A stretch of 64,000 nt of DNA from Enterococcus sp. 4G2_DIV0659 (GTDB lineage: Bacteria; Bacillota; Bacilli; Lactobacillales; Enterococcaceae). The stretch is from positions 1,483,001-1,547,000 of the forward strand of contig NZ_NGLE02000001.1 of the NCBI RefSeq assembly GCF_002140715.2. Direction: 5' to 3'. Shown in pieces: positions 41,490 to 51,678 of this stretch (within the stretch, counting starts at the first letter, position 1; each line of letters opens with the position of its first letter). The notes below the pieces were generated by a model. The model searched no databases. It was not told where the DNA came from and was given only the letters and a program-made list of their open reading frames with translations. The position numbers were made by a program, and so were the translations under genes.

Positions 41490-42992
41490 ATGCAAGAGTT
41501 ATTTATGAAAAAAAATGAACAGCTGCGCTTTGAGTTGCTAAAATTACTTATTTATTCAAAAAAAGGATTGTCAACGAACGAAGTTTCACAAAAATTAAAC
41601 ATTCCAAACCACTCTTTCTATATCTATCGCTCACAGTTAGAAGAGGATTTGGCTGTTGTTTTTAAAGAAAATTCTGTTATTTTAGAAAAAAAAGAAACGT
41701 ATTATTCGATTACGTCTTCTCTAAACATTAGCTACATCATAGATACAATGAGGCTTTACTATATAAAAATTTCTCAAACGTTTTCTATATTAAATGCTTT
41801 ATCCTACCGTTACTATGACAGTGCGGAAGAATTGTCTCAAAATTTAAATTTGAGTCTTTCTCACACATACAAAATTTTAGGTTTTTTTAATCAACTATTG
41901 GAACCTTTCGATATATCTATAAATTTTTCATCTAAAAAGAAACAATCAAATATAATAGGAAATGAAAAAAATAGACGCTTAGTTATGTTTTATGTTTATT
42001 GGAGTGTTTATAAAGGTGTAGAATGGCCTTTTAAATTTTCGCCAACTTTTCTACAAGAACTTCCTGCACCAATTGATTCACAGTTACTTTCTCCATCACA
42101 AAAAATGCGATTAAACTATTTTCAAGTGATTACCTATTGGCATCTCTCCTATAAATTAGAACTTATTTCTTTACCGAAAGATTTTTTACCTTATTTGGAA
42201 GTTTTCCAAAAAGTATCCCCCACATCATTTGCGGACAGTATAAAAGAGTCCTTACGTAAACGGCATGTATCTGATCAACACATTTACGAAGAAGAACTCT
42301 TTTTTGGTTTTTTAGCTCGTTTTTTTATTTCTAATATTGACTCTCCAACTAACAAAATACGTATTGCCACTATGTTTATTGATTCTTCTCTTCCAATTAC
42401 TACATTTACATCTAAATTTTTAAACGACTTTTTAAAAAAATATAATGTTAGTCTAACTCAAGAGAATTATGCAGCTAGTTATTATTTAATCATTTTCCAT
42501 TTATTCTATGTAAAATTCTTTACTATAGATAGCCCATTTTCAGAAATTAGTGATGATGCTCCCTTCACGGCTGAATCATCAGATGGACTGTTTAAAATAC
42601 ATGAGACTGAGTTAGCAAAATTTATCCATAACAATTGGAATAGTGAACTATTTCCTCCTATATCCACTATTCCATCTTTAGTCACATACTTGGCTAAACT
42701 ACTTTATTTAGTTTTAATCACTTCAAATAAGCATCGTCCTTTGAATGTACTTATTCAACATTCAAAAACAATTTATGGGTATGATTTGATTAAAAACAAA
42801 CTTCTTATTTTTTTCAAAGATACTACCCTTAGAATCACTTTTGATATAAATGAAGCAGATATAATTATCTCAGATTCTTTTGAAAAAAATAATGATACAC
42901 CGTTTTTTTATTTCGAGCATCCAGAAGATACTGAAGCCTGGAAAAACTTGATATCTTTTATCAGTCAAGAACTTTATTCACTTTTAAGATGA
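41490..42992 (+). CDS. Mga-like transcriptional regulator
   Basis: 500 aa, GCAGGAGG upstream of the ATG. Two N-terminal helix-turn-helix domains (about 15-60, GLSTNEVSQKLNIP; about 95-140, ELSQNLNLSLSHTYKILG) are followed by a long helical region resembling the PRD-like domains of Mga/AtxA. A C-terminal EIIB-like segment is probable. Mga-type proteins activate surface-protein genes. It is divergent from the WxL regulator gene and convergent with a second Mga-like gene. Confidence 0.82.
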   Translation: MQELFMKKNEQLRFELLKLLIYSKKGLSTNEVSQKLNIPNHSFYIYRSQLEEDLAVVFKENSVILEKKETYYSITSSLNISYIIDTMRLYYIKISQTFSILNALSYRYYDSAEELSQNLNLSLSHTYKILGFFNQLLEPFDISINFSSKKKQSNIIGNEKNRRLVMFYVYWSVYKGVEWPFKFSPTFLQELPAPIDSQLLSPSQKMRLNYFQVITYWHLSYKLELISLPKDFLPYLEVFQKVSPTSFADSIKESLRKRHVSDQHIYEEELFFGFLARFFISNIDSPTNKIRIATMFIDSSLPITTFTSKFLNDFLKKYNVSLTQENYAASYYLIIFHLFYVKFFTIDSPFSEISDDAPFTAESSDGLFKIHETELAKFIHNNWNSELFPPISTIPSLVTYLAKLLYLVLITSNKHRPLNVLIQHSKTIYGYDLIKNKLLIFFKDTTLRITFDINEADIIISDSFEKNNDTPFFYFEHPEDTEAWKNLISFISQELYSLLR

Positions 42993-43012
42993 ATAATAGT
43001 TTCTTATGTATT

Positions 43013-44503
43013 TTAAAAATCCCTCGTTTCTTTACTATGTTTTTCTAGTATCTTTCGCTCTATATTTTCTACCAAAAAATCAAAATCTGATAACCTATTA
43101 ATATAAACCTGCTCTACTTGCTTATCAGCAACTACTATATTTGTATCTGTAATGATAAGATCCGGATTTAACTCTAGTCGATCTATACATTTTACTTTAC
43201 TGCCAAAAAAGCAATTGATTTTTTGTTTTAGCAGATTGCTCATAGCAACATTTGCATCTTGAACAAAAATTTTAATAGACTGAGATTCTGAATTTTTTAA
43301 TTCAACAAATAATGCATAAATGGAAAAATATATGTAATCAATCAACGATGTCTCTGTAATATATTTAGGAATTTGGTTAAAAAATTCACTATACTGTGTT
43401 GTTTTTAAGTGCTGAAAAATACGTATCGTTTTTTCTCTTATTGTTTTTTCAAAGTGATCCATATTCGTATATACTCTTTCATCATAAACAAAATCAAAAT
43501 TTTTAGGGTCAATAAAACACGTTTTTACAATCAGATGATATAAATCAATCTCTTGCCTAATCCTTAAATATAGATATTTATCCGTTATTCCTTCAAAAAA
43601 AGCATCTATAATTTCTCTGACAAAAATATTGCTATGTGTTACAAATGAAAAATGGTCAATTGAAAAAAAAGTTTCATACGCATCTACTTCTAACGAATCA
43701 TTAAAAATTTTTTCCTTATAAAGAATAAACAAGGTTGCACTTGCTTCTGACCACACCTGTTCATTTGTCTTATTTTTACTTTTTGAGAAATAATCAAATA
43801 AGAGTTGTAAATTAGAAGAATTTGTCCGTTTTTTTGATAGTTCTATTAATTTTTTATTATTTACAAAATTTCGCTGTTTTGAACGAATAATACTAATATA
43901 CGTAATTAAATTAATATGATACCTTTGAACTGAACTTTTATTTTCCCAATCAACAACTCTTTGAGAAAAGTAATCATTTAATTCGTGAAACTCTTGCGGT
44001 CTAAATAACCATGTATTTGATGCTTTAGAAAAAAATTGAAAATAAAAGTTTCTTATTCGTAATTCCTCCCCAATAATTTTATTTTCCCTAGATAAATTTA
44101 ATCCACAACCTTGAAGAATTTCTTTTAGTTTTTTTCTACGTCTTGAAAAAGTCGCTTGACTTATGTACTCAGCCTCACAAAACTTACTGACATCAATTTT
44201 TTCATATAAAAATATTTGTTCAATGATTTTATACATTATTGATTGCAGTAAATACTTACGTCCTATTGCATTTATATCTATATTAGTAGCATAAACATTT
44301 TTAATTGTATTATTCGTATAGTTAACTTTAAATACATCTTTCTCCAACTCTTGTTCAAATTGTTTGACTATCATTGATACTGTTCTTGGCACTACTTCCG
44401 TTTTATTAACTATATCTTTAATACTTACTTCTTGTTTACTACTGTTGATTATACTAAGTATCTTCATCCTTCTGTCATAAATATCATCTAAAAATAATCT
44501 CAT
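43013..44503 (-). CDS. Mga-like transcriptional regulator
   Basis: 496 aa from the ATG at 44501-44503, eight bases after GAAGGTGA; an ATG two codons earlier is too close. N-terminal HTH (VSIKDIVNKTEVVPRTVSMIVKQFEQ) and a second HTH (EYISQATFSRRRKKLKEIL) are followed by a PRD-like helical region and a C-terminal EIIB-like part (IKIFVQDANVAMSNLLKQKI, LIITDTNIVVAD). Its end is 20 bases from that of the other Mga-like gene. The pair probably regulates the WxL locus or linked surface genes (inference). Confidence 0.82.
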   Translation of the reverse strand: MRLFLDDIYDRRMKILSIINSSKQEVSIKDIVNKTEVVPRTVSMIVKQFEQELEKDVFKVNYTNNTIKNVYATNIDINAIGRKYLLQSIMYKIIEQIFLYEKIDVSKFCEAEYISQATFSRRRKKLKEILQGCGLNLSRENKIIGEELRIRNFYFQFFSKASNTWLFRPQEFHELNDYFSQRVVDWENKSSVQRYHINLITYISIIRSKQRNFVNNKKLIELSKKRTNSSNLQLLFDYFSKSKNKTNEQVWSEASATLFILYKEKIFNDSLEVDAYETFFSIDHFSFVTHSNIFVREIIDAFFEGITDKYLYLRIRQEIDLYHLIVKTCFIDPKNFDFVYDERVYTNMDHFEKTIREKTIRIFQHLKTTQYSEFFNQIPKYITETSLIDYIYFSIYALFVELKNSESQSIKIFVQDANVAMSNLLKQKINCFFGSKVKCIDRLELNPDLIITDTNIVVADKQVEQVYINRLSDFDFLVENIERKILEKHSKETRDF

Positions 44504-44779
44504 TTCCATTCACCTTCTTTAGTATTTCCATTTTCCAAACATACTATATTAAATATATACATTTGCATTTTAAATGAATTTCTTTTTTCTCACCTTAAGA
44601 ATACTTTTTTGAAAACTTACTTATCATGATACATCGTTTCATTATTTAAAAATCCTATTTTTTTTAATTTTTTTCTAAAAAAATAATAAACCACTCTATA
44701 AAACTCATAAAAAATGAATTCCAGACGTTAGATCTTAAAACTAAAAAAAAATTCAGATCATCTAAAATCTTCTGATATT

Positions 44780-44950
44780 AATCCTTTTCTGAGCTTTAGA
44801 GGAATCATCTAAAAGGCGATAAACGGTGAATTTCTCAAAGCTAAACACTCTCTTCCCAACCTCATCTCTCTCACAAAGACACAGTAATAATACGTTTCTA
44901 GACAATCATAAAGCACAAAAAAATTTCTTTATTGACTCTTTTTTAACCAT
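44780..44950 (-). pseudogene. Remnant of the 5' end of an HD-hydrolase gene
   Basis: On the minus strand the first codons read MVKKESIKKF, then, after a shift of frame, VLYDCLETYYYCV. These match the start of the intact HD gene at 52568-53137 (MVEKESIKKF, VYHDCLETYYHCV). Similarity continues to about 44780 (CTGAGCTTTAG and neighbouring bases). The rest of the gene is gone. The flanking 44504-44779 is AT-rich with no visible gene. Confidence 0.75.
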
Positions 44951-45100
44951 TTTCATCCTATCATGGAATTCTAAAAGATACGTAAAATACCTAAAGTATA
45001 TACATTACAAAATCCTCCCTTTGATTCTTTCTACTATTATTAGTATAATGAGTATGATTTTTTAGAACGTACTAGAGAGTAACAGACTGGAGATTATCTA

Positions 45101-46084
45101 ATGACAACTAATTTTTGGGCAGAATTACCGAAGCCTTTTTTTATTTTAGCACCCATGGAAGACGTGACAGATGTAGTCTTTCGCCATGTTGTGAAAGAAG
45201 CTGGCGCACCTGATGTTTTTTTCACGGAATTTACCAATTCAGACAGCTATTGTCATCCCGATGGAAAAGAAAGCGTGCAAGGTCGTTTAGTTTTTACGGA
45301 AGATGAACAGCCTATGGTAGCTCATATCTGGGGAGACAAACCAGAATTTTTTAAAGAAATGAGCATTGGTCTAGCTGAAATGGGATTTAAAGGCGTGGAT
45401 ATCAACATGGGCTGTCCTGTGCCTAATGTCGCTGGTCGAGGAAAAGGCAGCGGACTTATTCTACATCCAGATGTAGCAGCCGAATTAATCGATGCAGCAA
45501 AAGCTGGTGGCTTACCTGTTAGCGTGAAAACACGTATTGGGTATGCAGAAATCGCAGAAATGGAAGACTGGATTACTCATCTATTGAAACAAGATATTGC
45601 CAATTTATCTGTACATTTGCGAACACGAAATGAGATGAGTAAAGTAGATGCTCATTGGGATTTAATTCCTCAAATTATGGAAATTCGTGACCGAATAGCC
45701 CCTCAAACACTTATTACAATTAATGGTGATATCCCTGATCGGCAAATAGGTCTACAGCTTGCTGAACAATATGGTGTGGATGGCATTATGATTGGTCGAG
45801 GTATTTTCAAAAACCCTTATGCATTTGAAAAAGAACCGAAAGAGCATTCGCCTCAAGAGTTACTTGGCTTATTGGAGCTGCAGCTTGATTTACAAGATCA
45901 TTATGCTAAAATCGTTCCGCGCTCAATTGTTGGTTTACATCGTTTCTTTAAGATTTATGTGAAGGGATTCCCCGGTGCTAGTGATTTGCGGGTGAAATTG
46001 ATGGGAACAAAATCGACGGATGAGGTTCGTGAGATTTTAAGAGAATTTTATAAAGAAAAAACCAGTGAGTCTTCAACAGATTGA
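45101..46084 (+). CDS. dus: tRNA-dihydrouridine synthase
   Basis: 327 aa FMN-dependent enzyme that reduces uridine in tRNA D-loops. [13 protein letters not shown] starts the TIM barrel. The active-site Cys is C105 in [18 protein letters not shown], and the phosphate-binding part is [19 protein letters not shown] lies about eight bases before the ATG. A degenerate second copy lies at 53318-54083; this is the working copy. Confidence 0.95.
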   Translation: MTTNFWAELPKPFFILAPMEDVTDVVFRHVVKEAGAPDVFFTEFTNSDSYCHPDGKESVQGRLVFTEDEQPMVAHIWGDKPEFFKEMSIGLAEMGFKGVDINMGCPVPNVAGRGKGSGLILHPDVAAELIDAAKAGGLPVSVKTRIGYAEIAEMEDWITHLLKQDIANLSVHLRTRNEMSKVDAHWDLIPQIMEIRDRIAPQTLITINGDIPDRQIGLQLAEQYGVDGIMIGRGIFKNPYAFEKEPKEHSPQELLGLLELQLDLQDHYAKIVPRSIVGLHRFFKIYVKGFPGASDLRVKLMGTKSTDEVREILREFYKEKTSESSTD

Positions 46085-46463
46085 GTTTGTTAAATAGTTT
46101 TTTAGGCGCTCTCTAGAAAGGCTCTTTGTCAACTAATGTTGGTGAAGGAAATCCAAAGAATTAAATCGATTATAAGGTTTCTTTGATAAGATTTGTACAG
46201 GACATCCTGATTTCCCCTTTTGATTGGTTTTCGTCGACTTAATTCTAAAGGATATCAGGGTGTCTTTTCTATTATTTTGCTTTAAAAAAGATGCCGGCGA
46301 TTTCTCACCAACATCAGAAAGTATAGAGCTATTTTTATTAACTGGAAATAAAGCAACTATAAGAAAAAAATACAATAAATTCTTTTCCCCCCTCTCACTT
46401 ACTCGATTAAAAATAAAAATTCAACGAAAAATAAAGAAACCAAATTAAGAATTTATCTCATAA
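46085..46463. other. Intergenic region with a long imperfect hairpin
   Basis: No convincing gene. About 120 bases after dus, GACATCCTGATTTCC and GGATATCAGGGTGTC (46202-46216 and about 46249-46263) form a stem with two mismatches followed by TTTTCT on the plus strand, possibly the dus terminator. The remainder is AT-rich. Confidence 0.45.
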
Positions 46464-46520
46464 TAAAAATTAAGCCATCGAAAACACTCGCACGATTTAC
46501 AACTGTCCTTCAATGGCTTG
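46464..46520 (-). terminator. Terminator of the histidine-phosphatase lipoprotein gene
   Basis: AAGCCATCGAA and TTCAATGGCTT (around 46472-46483 and 46510-46519) form an 11-bp stem with one mismatch; on the minus strand it is followed by TTTTTAT. Confidence 0.75.
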
Positions 46521-46531
46521 ATTTTCAATTC

Positions 46532-47353
46532 TTATTCCTTTTTTTGGCCTTTTTCAAAATAACTGACGTCCCCGATAGACAATACGTTTAATTGTCCATC
46601 TTTGTAAACAATTTTCGTTACACTTGCATTTTTTAAAGGTTTGCCTTCATATTCTGAAGATAGCTTTGATAGCATGATATTGATTGCCATGCCATGGCTG
46701 ACAACTAAGACATTTCCTCCACCTTTTTGACTTTGCTCTTTTGCAATAGCCAAAAGTTCAGCTTCCATTCTTTTTTCTACTGATTCAGCATTCTCCGCTA
46801 ATTTATACGTGTCCATCGCTTGATAAGTATCTGCCAGCTTATTCCAATACATTTTTCCAGCACTCGCTTGAAATTCTTTGCCTGTTTCAAAACCATTATG
46901 TGCAGCTAATTCTGGTGTGATTTTATCAATAAATTCACCTTCGTAACCACCATAATTTGGTTCTCGTAGTTGCTTATTTTGCTGGATTTCAAGTTTTTTT
47001 TGATCCGTGTTTGCTAACACAATAGTTGCCGTATCAAATGCACGCTTTAAGTCACTTGAGTACGCTGCAGAAAATGTAATCTTCTCCTGTGCTAATCCTT
47101 TACCTAAATCAGCAGCAACCTTCTCCCCTTCTTCAGTCAACGGCGTATCTGACCAACCTTGTACCTTGTTCATTATATTGAACATCGTCTCTCCATGACG
47201 TGTCAAATAAATAGTCACATCTTCTGTTTTTTGCGCTTGCTCCGATTCACTCTTCCCTTGCTGTTCATTGCTGTTACACCCACTAAGCAAACCAAACATC
47301 AGAACGATTGCTACAAAAATTGACAGTTTCTTCCCATATCTCCTGCTTTTCAA
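46532..47353 (-). CDS. Histidine-phosphatase-family lipoprotein
   Basis: 273 aa with TTG start at 47351-47353, nine bases after AAGGAGG; a GTG three codons earlier touches the site. The lipobox LLSGC places the lipidated Cys near residue 26. The mature domain is a phosphoglycerate-mutase-like phosphatase: LTRHGETMFN with the catalytic His, SSDLKRAFDTA, and VVSHGMAINIM with the second His. It would act outside the membrane on an unknown phospho-substrate, possibly releasing phosphate or a nucleoside for the neighbouring salvage genes. Confidence 0.9.
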   Translation of the reverse strand: MKSRRYGKKLSIFVAIVLMFGLLSGCNSNEQQGKSESEQAQKTEDVTIYLTRHGETMFNIMNKVQGWSDTPLTEEGEKVAADLGKGLAQEKITFSAAYSSDLKRAFDTATIVLANTDQKKLEIQQNKQLREPNYGGYEGEFIDKITPELAAHNGFETGKEFQASAGKMYWNKLADTYQAMDTYKLAENAESVEKRMEAELLAIAKEQSQKGGGNVLVVSHGMAINIMLSKLSSEYEGKPLKNASVTKIVYKDGQLNVLSIGDVSYFEKGQKKE

Positions 47354-47391
47354 TTTAAACACCCTCCTTCTAAACTGTATAACACTGACTA

Positions 47392-47640
47392 GCCTTCTAC
47401 GCTTTTATTTTATCCAGCTTTACAAGGCTAGTCCTTCGGAAAAAAGAGAATAGCCTGCTGTGGCAAAGAACGCCACCTTCGGATCTTCCTATTTTTCTGT
47501 CAGGACCAAACGAGCCTTCTACGCTTTTATTTTATCCAGCTTTACAAGGCTAGTCCTTCGGAAAAAAGAGAATAGCCTGCTGTGGCAAAGAACGCCACCT
47601 TCGGATCTTCCTATTTTTCTGTCAGGACCAAACGAGCCTT
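47392..47640. repeat. Two exact 122-bp tandem repeats at the 3' end of the ribokinase gene
   Basis: GCCTTCTACGCTTTTATTTT starts at 47392, 47514 and 47636, giving two complete 122-bp copies and the start of a third. Each copy has GTGGC/GCCAC and AGCCTTG...GCTGG pairings and ends with AATAAAAGC on the minus strand, the same layout as the repeat at 15721-15960. The third start includes the stop codon and last codons of the ribokinase gene, so the repeat supplies its C-terminus. Confidence 0.85.
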
Positions 47641-48539
47641 CTACGCTTTTATTTTATCTAGTTGTTTTTGTGTTGGCATTCCAGTTTGTGCACCGATTTT
47701 TGTCGTTGACAATGAGGCTCCGATACTTGCTAATCGGATTGCTTCTTGATAATCCGTTTTTCTGCTCAACAAAGCTGCTAAAATACCATTAAACGTGTCT
47801 CCTGCACCTGTTGTATCAAGTACTTCGATCTTACATGCTGGAATTGTTATCACTTCGTCATTCCAAACATAAGAAACGCCTTGCGCTCCTCTTGTCACTA
47901 TTAATTTTGTTTGATGTTTTTTCGACCATGCCAACATTTCGGTTTCTAATTCTGTTTCATCAACCCCATGACCAATCAGTCCTTCAAATTCTGTTTCATT
48001 AGGTGTAATGATATCAATTACGTCTAGATGGCGAACAATTCTATCATCAAATGGTGCTGGATTTAAAATTGTAACTGCGCCTTTTTCTTTCGCTATACGT
48101 AATCCCTTCCCTACTGTTTCCAATGGGATTTCTAATTGTGTCAAAAAATATCCTCTTTTTGTAAACAATCAGCTAAAGTCGATATGTCTTCAAACAACAT
48201 ATTAGCACCTGGTAACACGACAATTGAATTATCACCATTGATTCTAAAGATCGAGGCAACTCCTGTAAAAATATTCTCTTCTACTGAAATATGAGCCGTA
48301 TTGATTTTTTCATTTTCAAGATGACGGAGCGCTTTTTCACCAAATGTATCATCTCCAACCTTCCCAAACAATTCGACCTTAGCACCTATCCTAGACACTG
48401 CCACTGCTTGATTCGCACCTTTTCCACCCATAAAATAGTCAATGGCATTTCCTAAAATCGTCTCACCTATTCGAGGTAATTTTTGCGTCTCCATGACCAT
48501 ATCTACATTGATACTTCCCAAAACGACTACTTTGTTCAC
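47641..48539 (-). pseudogene. rbsK: Ribokinase, single frameshift
   Basis: PfkB-family ribokinase of about 299 aa in two frames. The N-terminal frame (GTG start at 48537-48539, GGAGG upstream) has GSINVDMVMETQKLPRIGET and GGKGANQAVA. The C-terminal frame has NPAPFDD, TPNETEFEGL and the catalytic DTTGAGDTFNG. They join at 48143-48148, where the present run of six T would give an open frame if it were seven. Ribokinase phosphorylates ribose; with the nucleoside hydrolase next door it would feed ribose into the pentose phosphate pathway. Otherwise it looks unmutated. Confidence 0.88.
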
Positions 48540-48554
48540 GTTGTTTCCTCCAAG

Positions 48555-49742
48555 CTATTCTTTGATTACATTTTTTGCTGCTGTTCTTGAAAAAATGAAC
48601 ACACCGACTCCCACACTTATAATAATCATTGCATAGACCAAGAAAGAAGTCGTTAAATTGTCATTGATTAATCCGATCCAATTCAACACAACGGGTGCTC
48701 CTGAAGCGCCAATGTTACACCCGACTAAAACAACAGCCATTCCTGTATTTAACATTTCTTTAGATAAATTTTCAGATAGATTATTGAAAACACACGTAAT
48801 ACAAATTGTAACTGAAAAACCACAAAGAAAAGCACCTAAAGCGATCGTTATAATATTACTTGTCAACGCAATAACCACAAGTCCAAGACCTAATATTAAA
48901 AGGTTCACCGTCAATAATTGATTTTTCAGCCAGGACATCAGCTTACCAAAAGTCAGACCTGCCAAGAACCCTGTAAACATCATCATGCTTAACACTCTAC
49001 TCGCTTCTATGCTTGTTCCAATCCCTGTTTCTACAATATAACTTGGAAGTCTCAACGCATTGGATACGTTTACACAAATAAGCAACCCAATAAACACTGC
49101 ATTCATTAGAACGAAACCTTTTTGCTCAGTTGTCATTTTTTTAGCCACTGCATTTGCTTCAGCTGCATCTTCTTGTACTGAGTCGTCTGTCGACCGCTGT
49201 TCAGAAGGAACAAATAGCAAATACATGATTAAAATAAAGAACGCTAGTGCATAAACATAGAATGGATATTTCCATCCAAAAGCTAACAACTGGCCAGCAA
49301 CAAGTGTCATAACTGTTTGACCGATCGTCTCAGCCGAAACCCGAAATCCAAGTAATGTTGCTCTTTCCCCGCCAGACCAACGTTCCCCTATAATACTAAT
49401 AGCTCTTGTATTGATTAAACCAAAACCAATTCCTAAAAACACACGTGAAACAAGAATACTGTTATATGAAGTAAGCACTGTCGGCAAAATACCTGCCCCT
49501 CCTGCAATCAGTAAACCTACAATGATCGTGACACGTTCACTTAATATTTTCGACAGCAAAGGACTAAGGGCAACCATGATAATCATCGGAAAAGCCGGGA
49601 TAGAAACCAAAAACTCTATCGAAGATCGAGAATAGCCGTCAAATTGTTGAATCAGCGCTGGAATGCTCCCAGAAACGGCCAACATAGATGTAAGAATGAG
49701 AGACAATGATAATATTGCAATTTTTTCCATTTTATCTTTCAT
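48555..49742 (-). CDS. MFS transporter of the nucleoside cluster
   Basis: 395 aa, about twelve TM segments, AAAGGAG seven bases before the ATG. The N-terminal half has SRVFLGIGFGLINTRAISIIGERW, and the central loop is charged (about 180-205). It lies between the nucleoside hydrolase and ribokinase genes in one operon, so nucleoside or ribose uptake is likely. The family (CynX/NimT-like MFS) does not fix the substrate. Confidence 0.85.
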   Translation of the reverse strand: MKDKMEKIAILSLSLILTSMLAVSGSIPALIQQFDGYSRSSIEFLVSIPAFPMIIMVALSPLLSKILSERVTIIVGLLIAGGAGILPTVLTSYNSILVSRVFLGIGFGLINTRAISIIGERWSGGERATLLGFRVSAETIGQTVMTLVAGQLLAFGWKYPFYVYALAFFILIMYLLFVPSEQRSTDDSVQEDAAEANAVAKKMTTEQKGFVLMNAVFIGLLICVNVSNALRLPSYIVETGIGTSIEASRVLSMMMFTGFLAGLTFGKLMSWLKNQLLTVNLLILGLGLVVIALTSNIITIALGAFLCGFSVTICITCVFNNLSENLSKEMLNTGMAVVLVGCNIGASGAPVVLNWIGLINDNLTTSFLVYAMIIISVGVGVFIFSRTAAKNVIKE

Positions 49743-49792
49743 GAGTTTACTCCTTTTAAAAAATTATTTAAAAAAATGAACCATAACAGAAC

Positions 49793-50737
49793 CTATTTCA
49801 GTATTTCATGAACCGTTTGCGTGAATTTCTTAATAAATAAATCCCCTTCAACATCAACACAAACTTGAGCACTTTTCTCTTTTTGGTTCAACAATCTCAT
49901 ATTAGCTGTTGTACGTCCGATAGAAGGGCCTTTTGTTTCTACAGTTAAGTTAATTGGCAAACTAGCTGTAATAATCGCTGGATTAATTGCTACTTCAACA
50001 GCTAATGGATCATGTAACGCGCCTCCAACAATTTCTTCTTCTTCATATTCATTTGTATAATAATACGTTGCCATTTCTGTAATTGCACGACTAGCAGCTG
50101 TATCCACTTCTGTCCATGAGGCAATGTCTGATCCTTCAATCATTGTTTTTAGCGTAACATCTAGCCCTACCAATACAAGAGGAATTCCGCTTTCCAAGAC
50201 ATACTTTGCAGCATCCGGATCATTATAAATATTCGCTTCTGCAAATTGGCTGATATTTCCAGGTACCGTCAGCGCACTGCCCATTACTACGATTTTCCCG
50301 ATTTTTTCGATTGCTGCTCGATCTTTCTTGATTGCTTCAGCTAAATTAGTCATAGGACCAGTCGCAACTAAGACCAATTCCTCGTTATGAGTAACTGCAG
50401 CGTCAATCAAGAAATCAACTGCTGTTATCGTACTTTTTTGACCTTTTGGTTCATCCAACACTACATTACCAATACCGTTTAGTCCGTGAATTCGATGCAA
50501 ATGATCCGTTGTCATAAACGAAGTGGCTGTACTTGGATGTGCCGCCCCTTCAAAAACAGGAACGTCACTTCTGCCAAGAAGTTCCAAAATACTCAATGAA
50601 TTTTTGACTGCTTTATCAATTGTTACGTTTCCAAAAGCTGTCGTAATTCCAATCAAATCAATCTCAGGTCGACCAAGAGCATACGCAATCGCCAATGCAT
50701 CATCAATTCCAGTGTCCAAATCCAATATCATTTTCAT
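49793..50737 (-). CDS. Nucleoside hydrolase (IunH/Rih family)
   Basis: 314 aa from the ATG at 50735-50737, preceded by GGAGGAAG. The calcium-binding signature DLDTGIDDALA is at residues 5-15, and ATGPMTNLAEA and the C-terminal HDPLAVE motif are present. It hydrolyses nucleosides to base plus ribose in the cytoplasm. With the MFS transporter and ribokinase it makes a salvage pathway; the Crp-like regulator gene is divergent. Purine or pyrimidine preference cannot be assigned. Confidence 0.93.
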   Translation of the reverse strand: MKMILDLDTGIDDALAIAYALGRPEIDLIGITTAFGNVTIDKAVKNSLSILELLGRSDVPVFEGAAHPSTATSFMTTDHLHRIHGLNGIGNVVLDEPKGQKSTITAVDFLIDAAVTHNEELVLVATGPMTNLAEAIKKDRAAIEKIGKIVVMGSALTVPGNISQFAEANIYNDPDAAKYVLESGIPLVLVGLDVTLKTMIEGSDIASWTEVDTAASRAITEMATYYYTNEYEEEEIVGGALHDPLAVEVAINPAIITASLPINLTVETKGPSIGRTTANMRLLNQKEKSAQVCVDVEGDLFIKKFTQTVHEILK

Positions 50738-50894
50738 TTTTCTTCCTCCAACTTTCTTTTGCATTTTTCCAAAAGCATTCCCTTAAAAAATGTACTAATA
50801 TTCGTTTTGTAAGGGCTTTATTTCTTTGGTTGAATTCAGTATAATAAACAAATATCAAACAAGCTATGACATTTGTCACACAGGGGGAAAAGAA

Positions 50895-51569
50895 ATGAAA
50901 ATTATTGACGATCTGGATTTGTTGGTAGCAAAAATAACAGAACATCATTTAGATAGCTATATCCAAAAACGCCATTATCCACAGATTCTTTTAAGTACCT
51001 TACAAGAAGGTGAATCTTTGTATAAACAAGATGAATTTGCAGAATATTTCTGTATCATGCTTAGTGGTAAAATTCGTGTTTATCGAACATTGAGCAATGG
51101 CAAAGAAGCTATTTTAAATGTGATTACAGGATTTAGAATATTAGGCGAAATTGAACTTATTTACAACAACCCTTCTTTAAATTCAATCGAATTTCTTGAG
51201 CCTAGTAGTTGCCTATTGATTCCGATGAACTACTGCCGTGATGAGCTTTTAAATGATACTAATTTTGTCAAAAAAGTCGCTTATAATTTAGCAATGACCC
51301 TTCATGCAGTTGAAACCAATACATCAATCAACATGTCTTTCACACTTGAAAATAGAGTTGCCAGCTACATTCTGGCATCGGAAAAAGATGGCAGCTTTGA
51401 ACTTGACCTAAGTACGTTACCTGAACTAATTGGAACAACGTATCGCCATCTTTTACGTGTCATTAAAAAATTTCAAGAAGAAGGACTGATTAAGAAAAAA
51501 GGAGATCGCTATCTTCTACTCCAAAAATCTGTTCTATCAAATAAAATCAGCGATTTATACTCACTTTAA
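50895..51569 (+). CDS. Crp/Fnr-family regulator, YeiL-like
   Basis: 224 aa from the ATG at 50895, after GGGGGAAAAG. A cyclic-nucleotide-binding-type beta barrel (about 30-125, LQEGESLYKQDEFAEYFCIMLSGKIRVYR) precedes a winged helix (LPELIGTTYRHLLRVIKKFQEEGLI). It is divergent from a nucleoside hydrolase gene, as yeiL is linked to rihB in E. coli, so it probably activates the salvage operon. It lacks an Fnr-type N-terminal Cys cluster. Confidence 0.87.
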   Translation: MKIIDDLDLLVAKITEHHLDSYIQKRHYPQILLSTLQEGESLYKQDEFAEYFCIMLSGKIRVYRTLSNGKEAILNVITGFRILGEIELIYNNPSLNSIEFLEPSSCLLIPMNYCRDELLNDTNFVKKVAYNLAMTLHAVETNTSINMSFTLENRVASYILASEKDGSFELDLSTLPELIGTTYRHLLRVIKKFQEEGLIKKKGDRYLLLQKSVLSNKISDLYSL

Positions 51570-51678
51570 TACCCAATTAGCTAAAAAATCATAAATTCCG
51601 TTAGATATCCTGCAAGATTTATTTCCAGTTTCATGATAAAATCTAGACGATTACTTCAATTTACAAAAGGAGCCCAAC

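Noticed and set aside
44826..45065. 79-codon plus-strand frame upstream of dus
   Set aside because: It lies antisense to the HD-gene remnant and has no ribosome-binding site.
47460..47792. 110-codon plus-strand frame over the 122-bp repeats
   Set aside because: Made of duplicated repeat sequence and antisense ribokinase; repeated peptide with no start signal.
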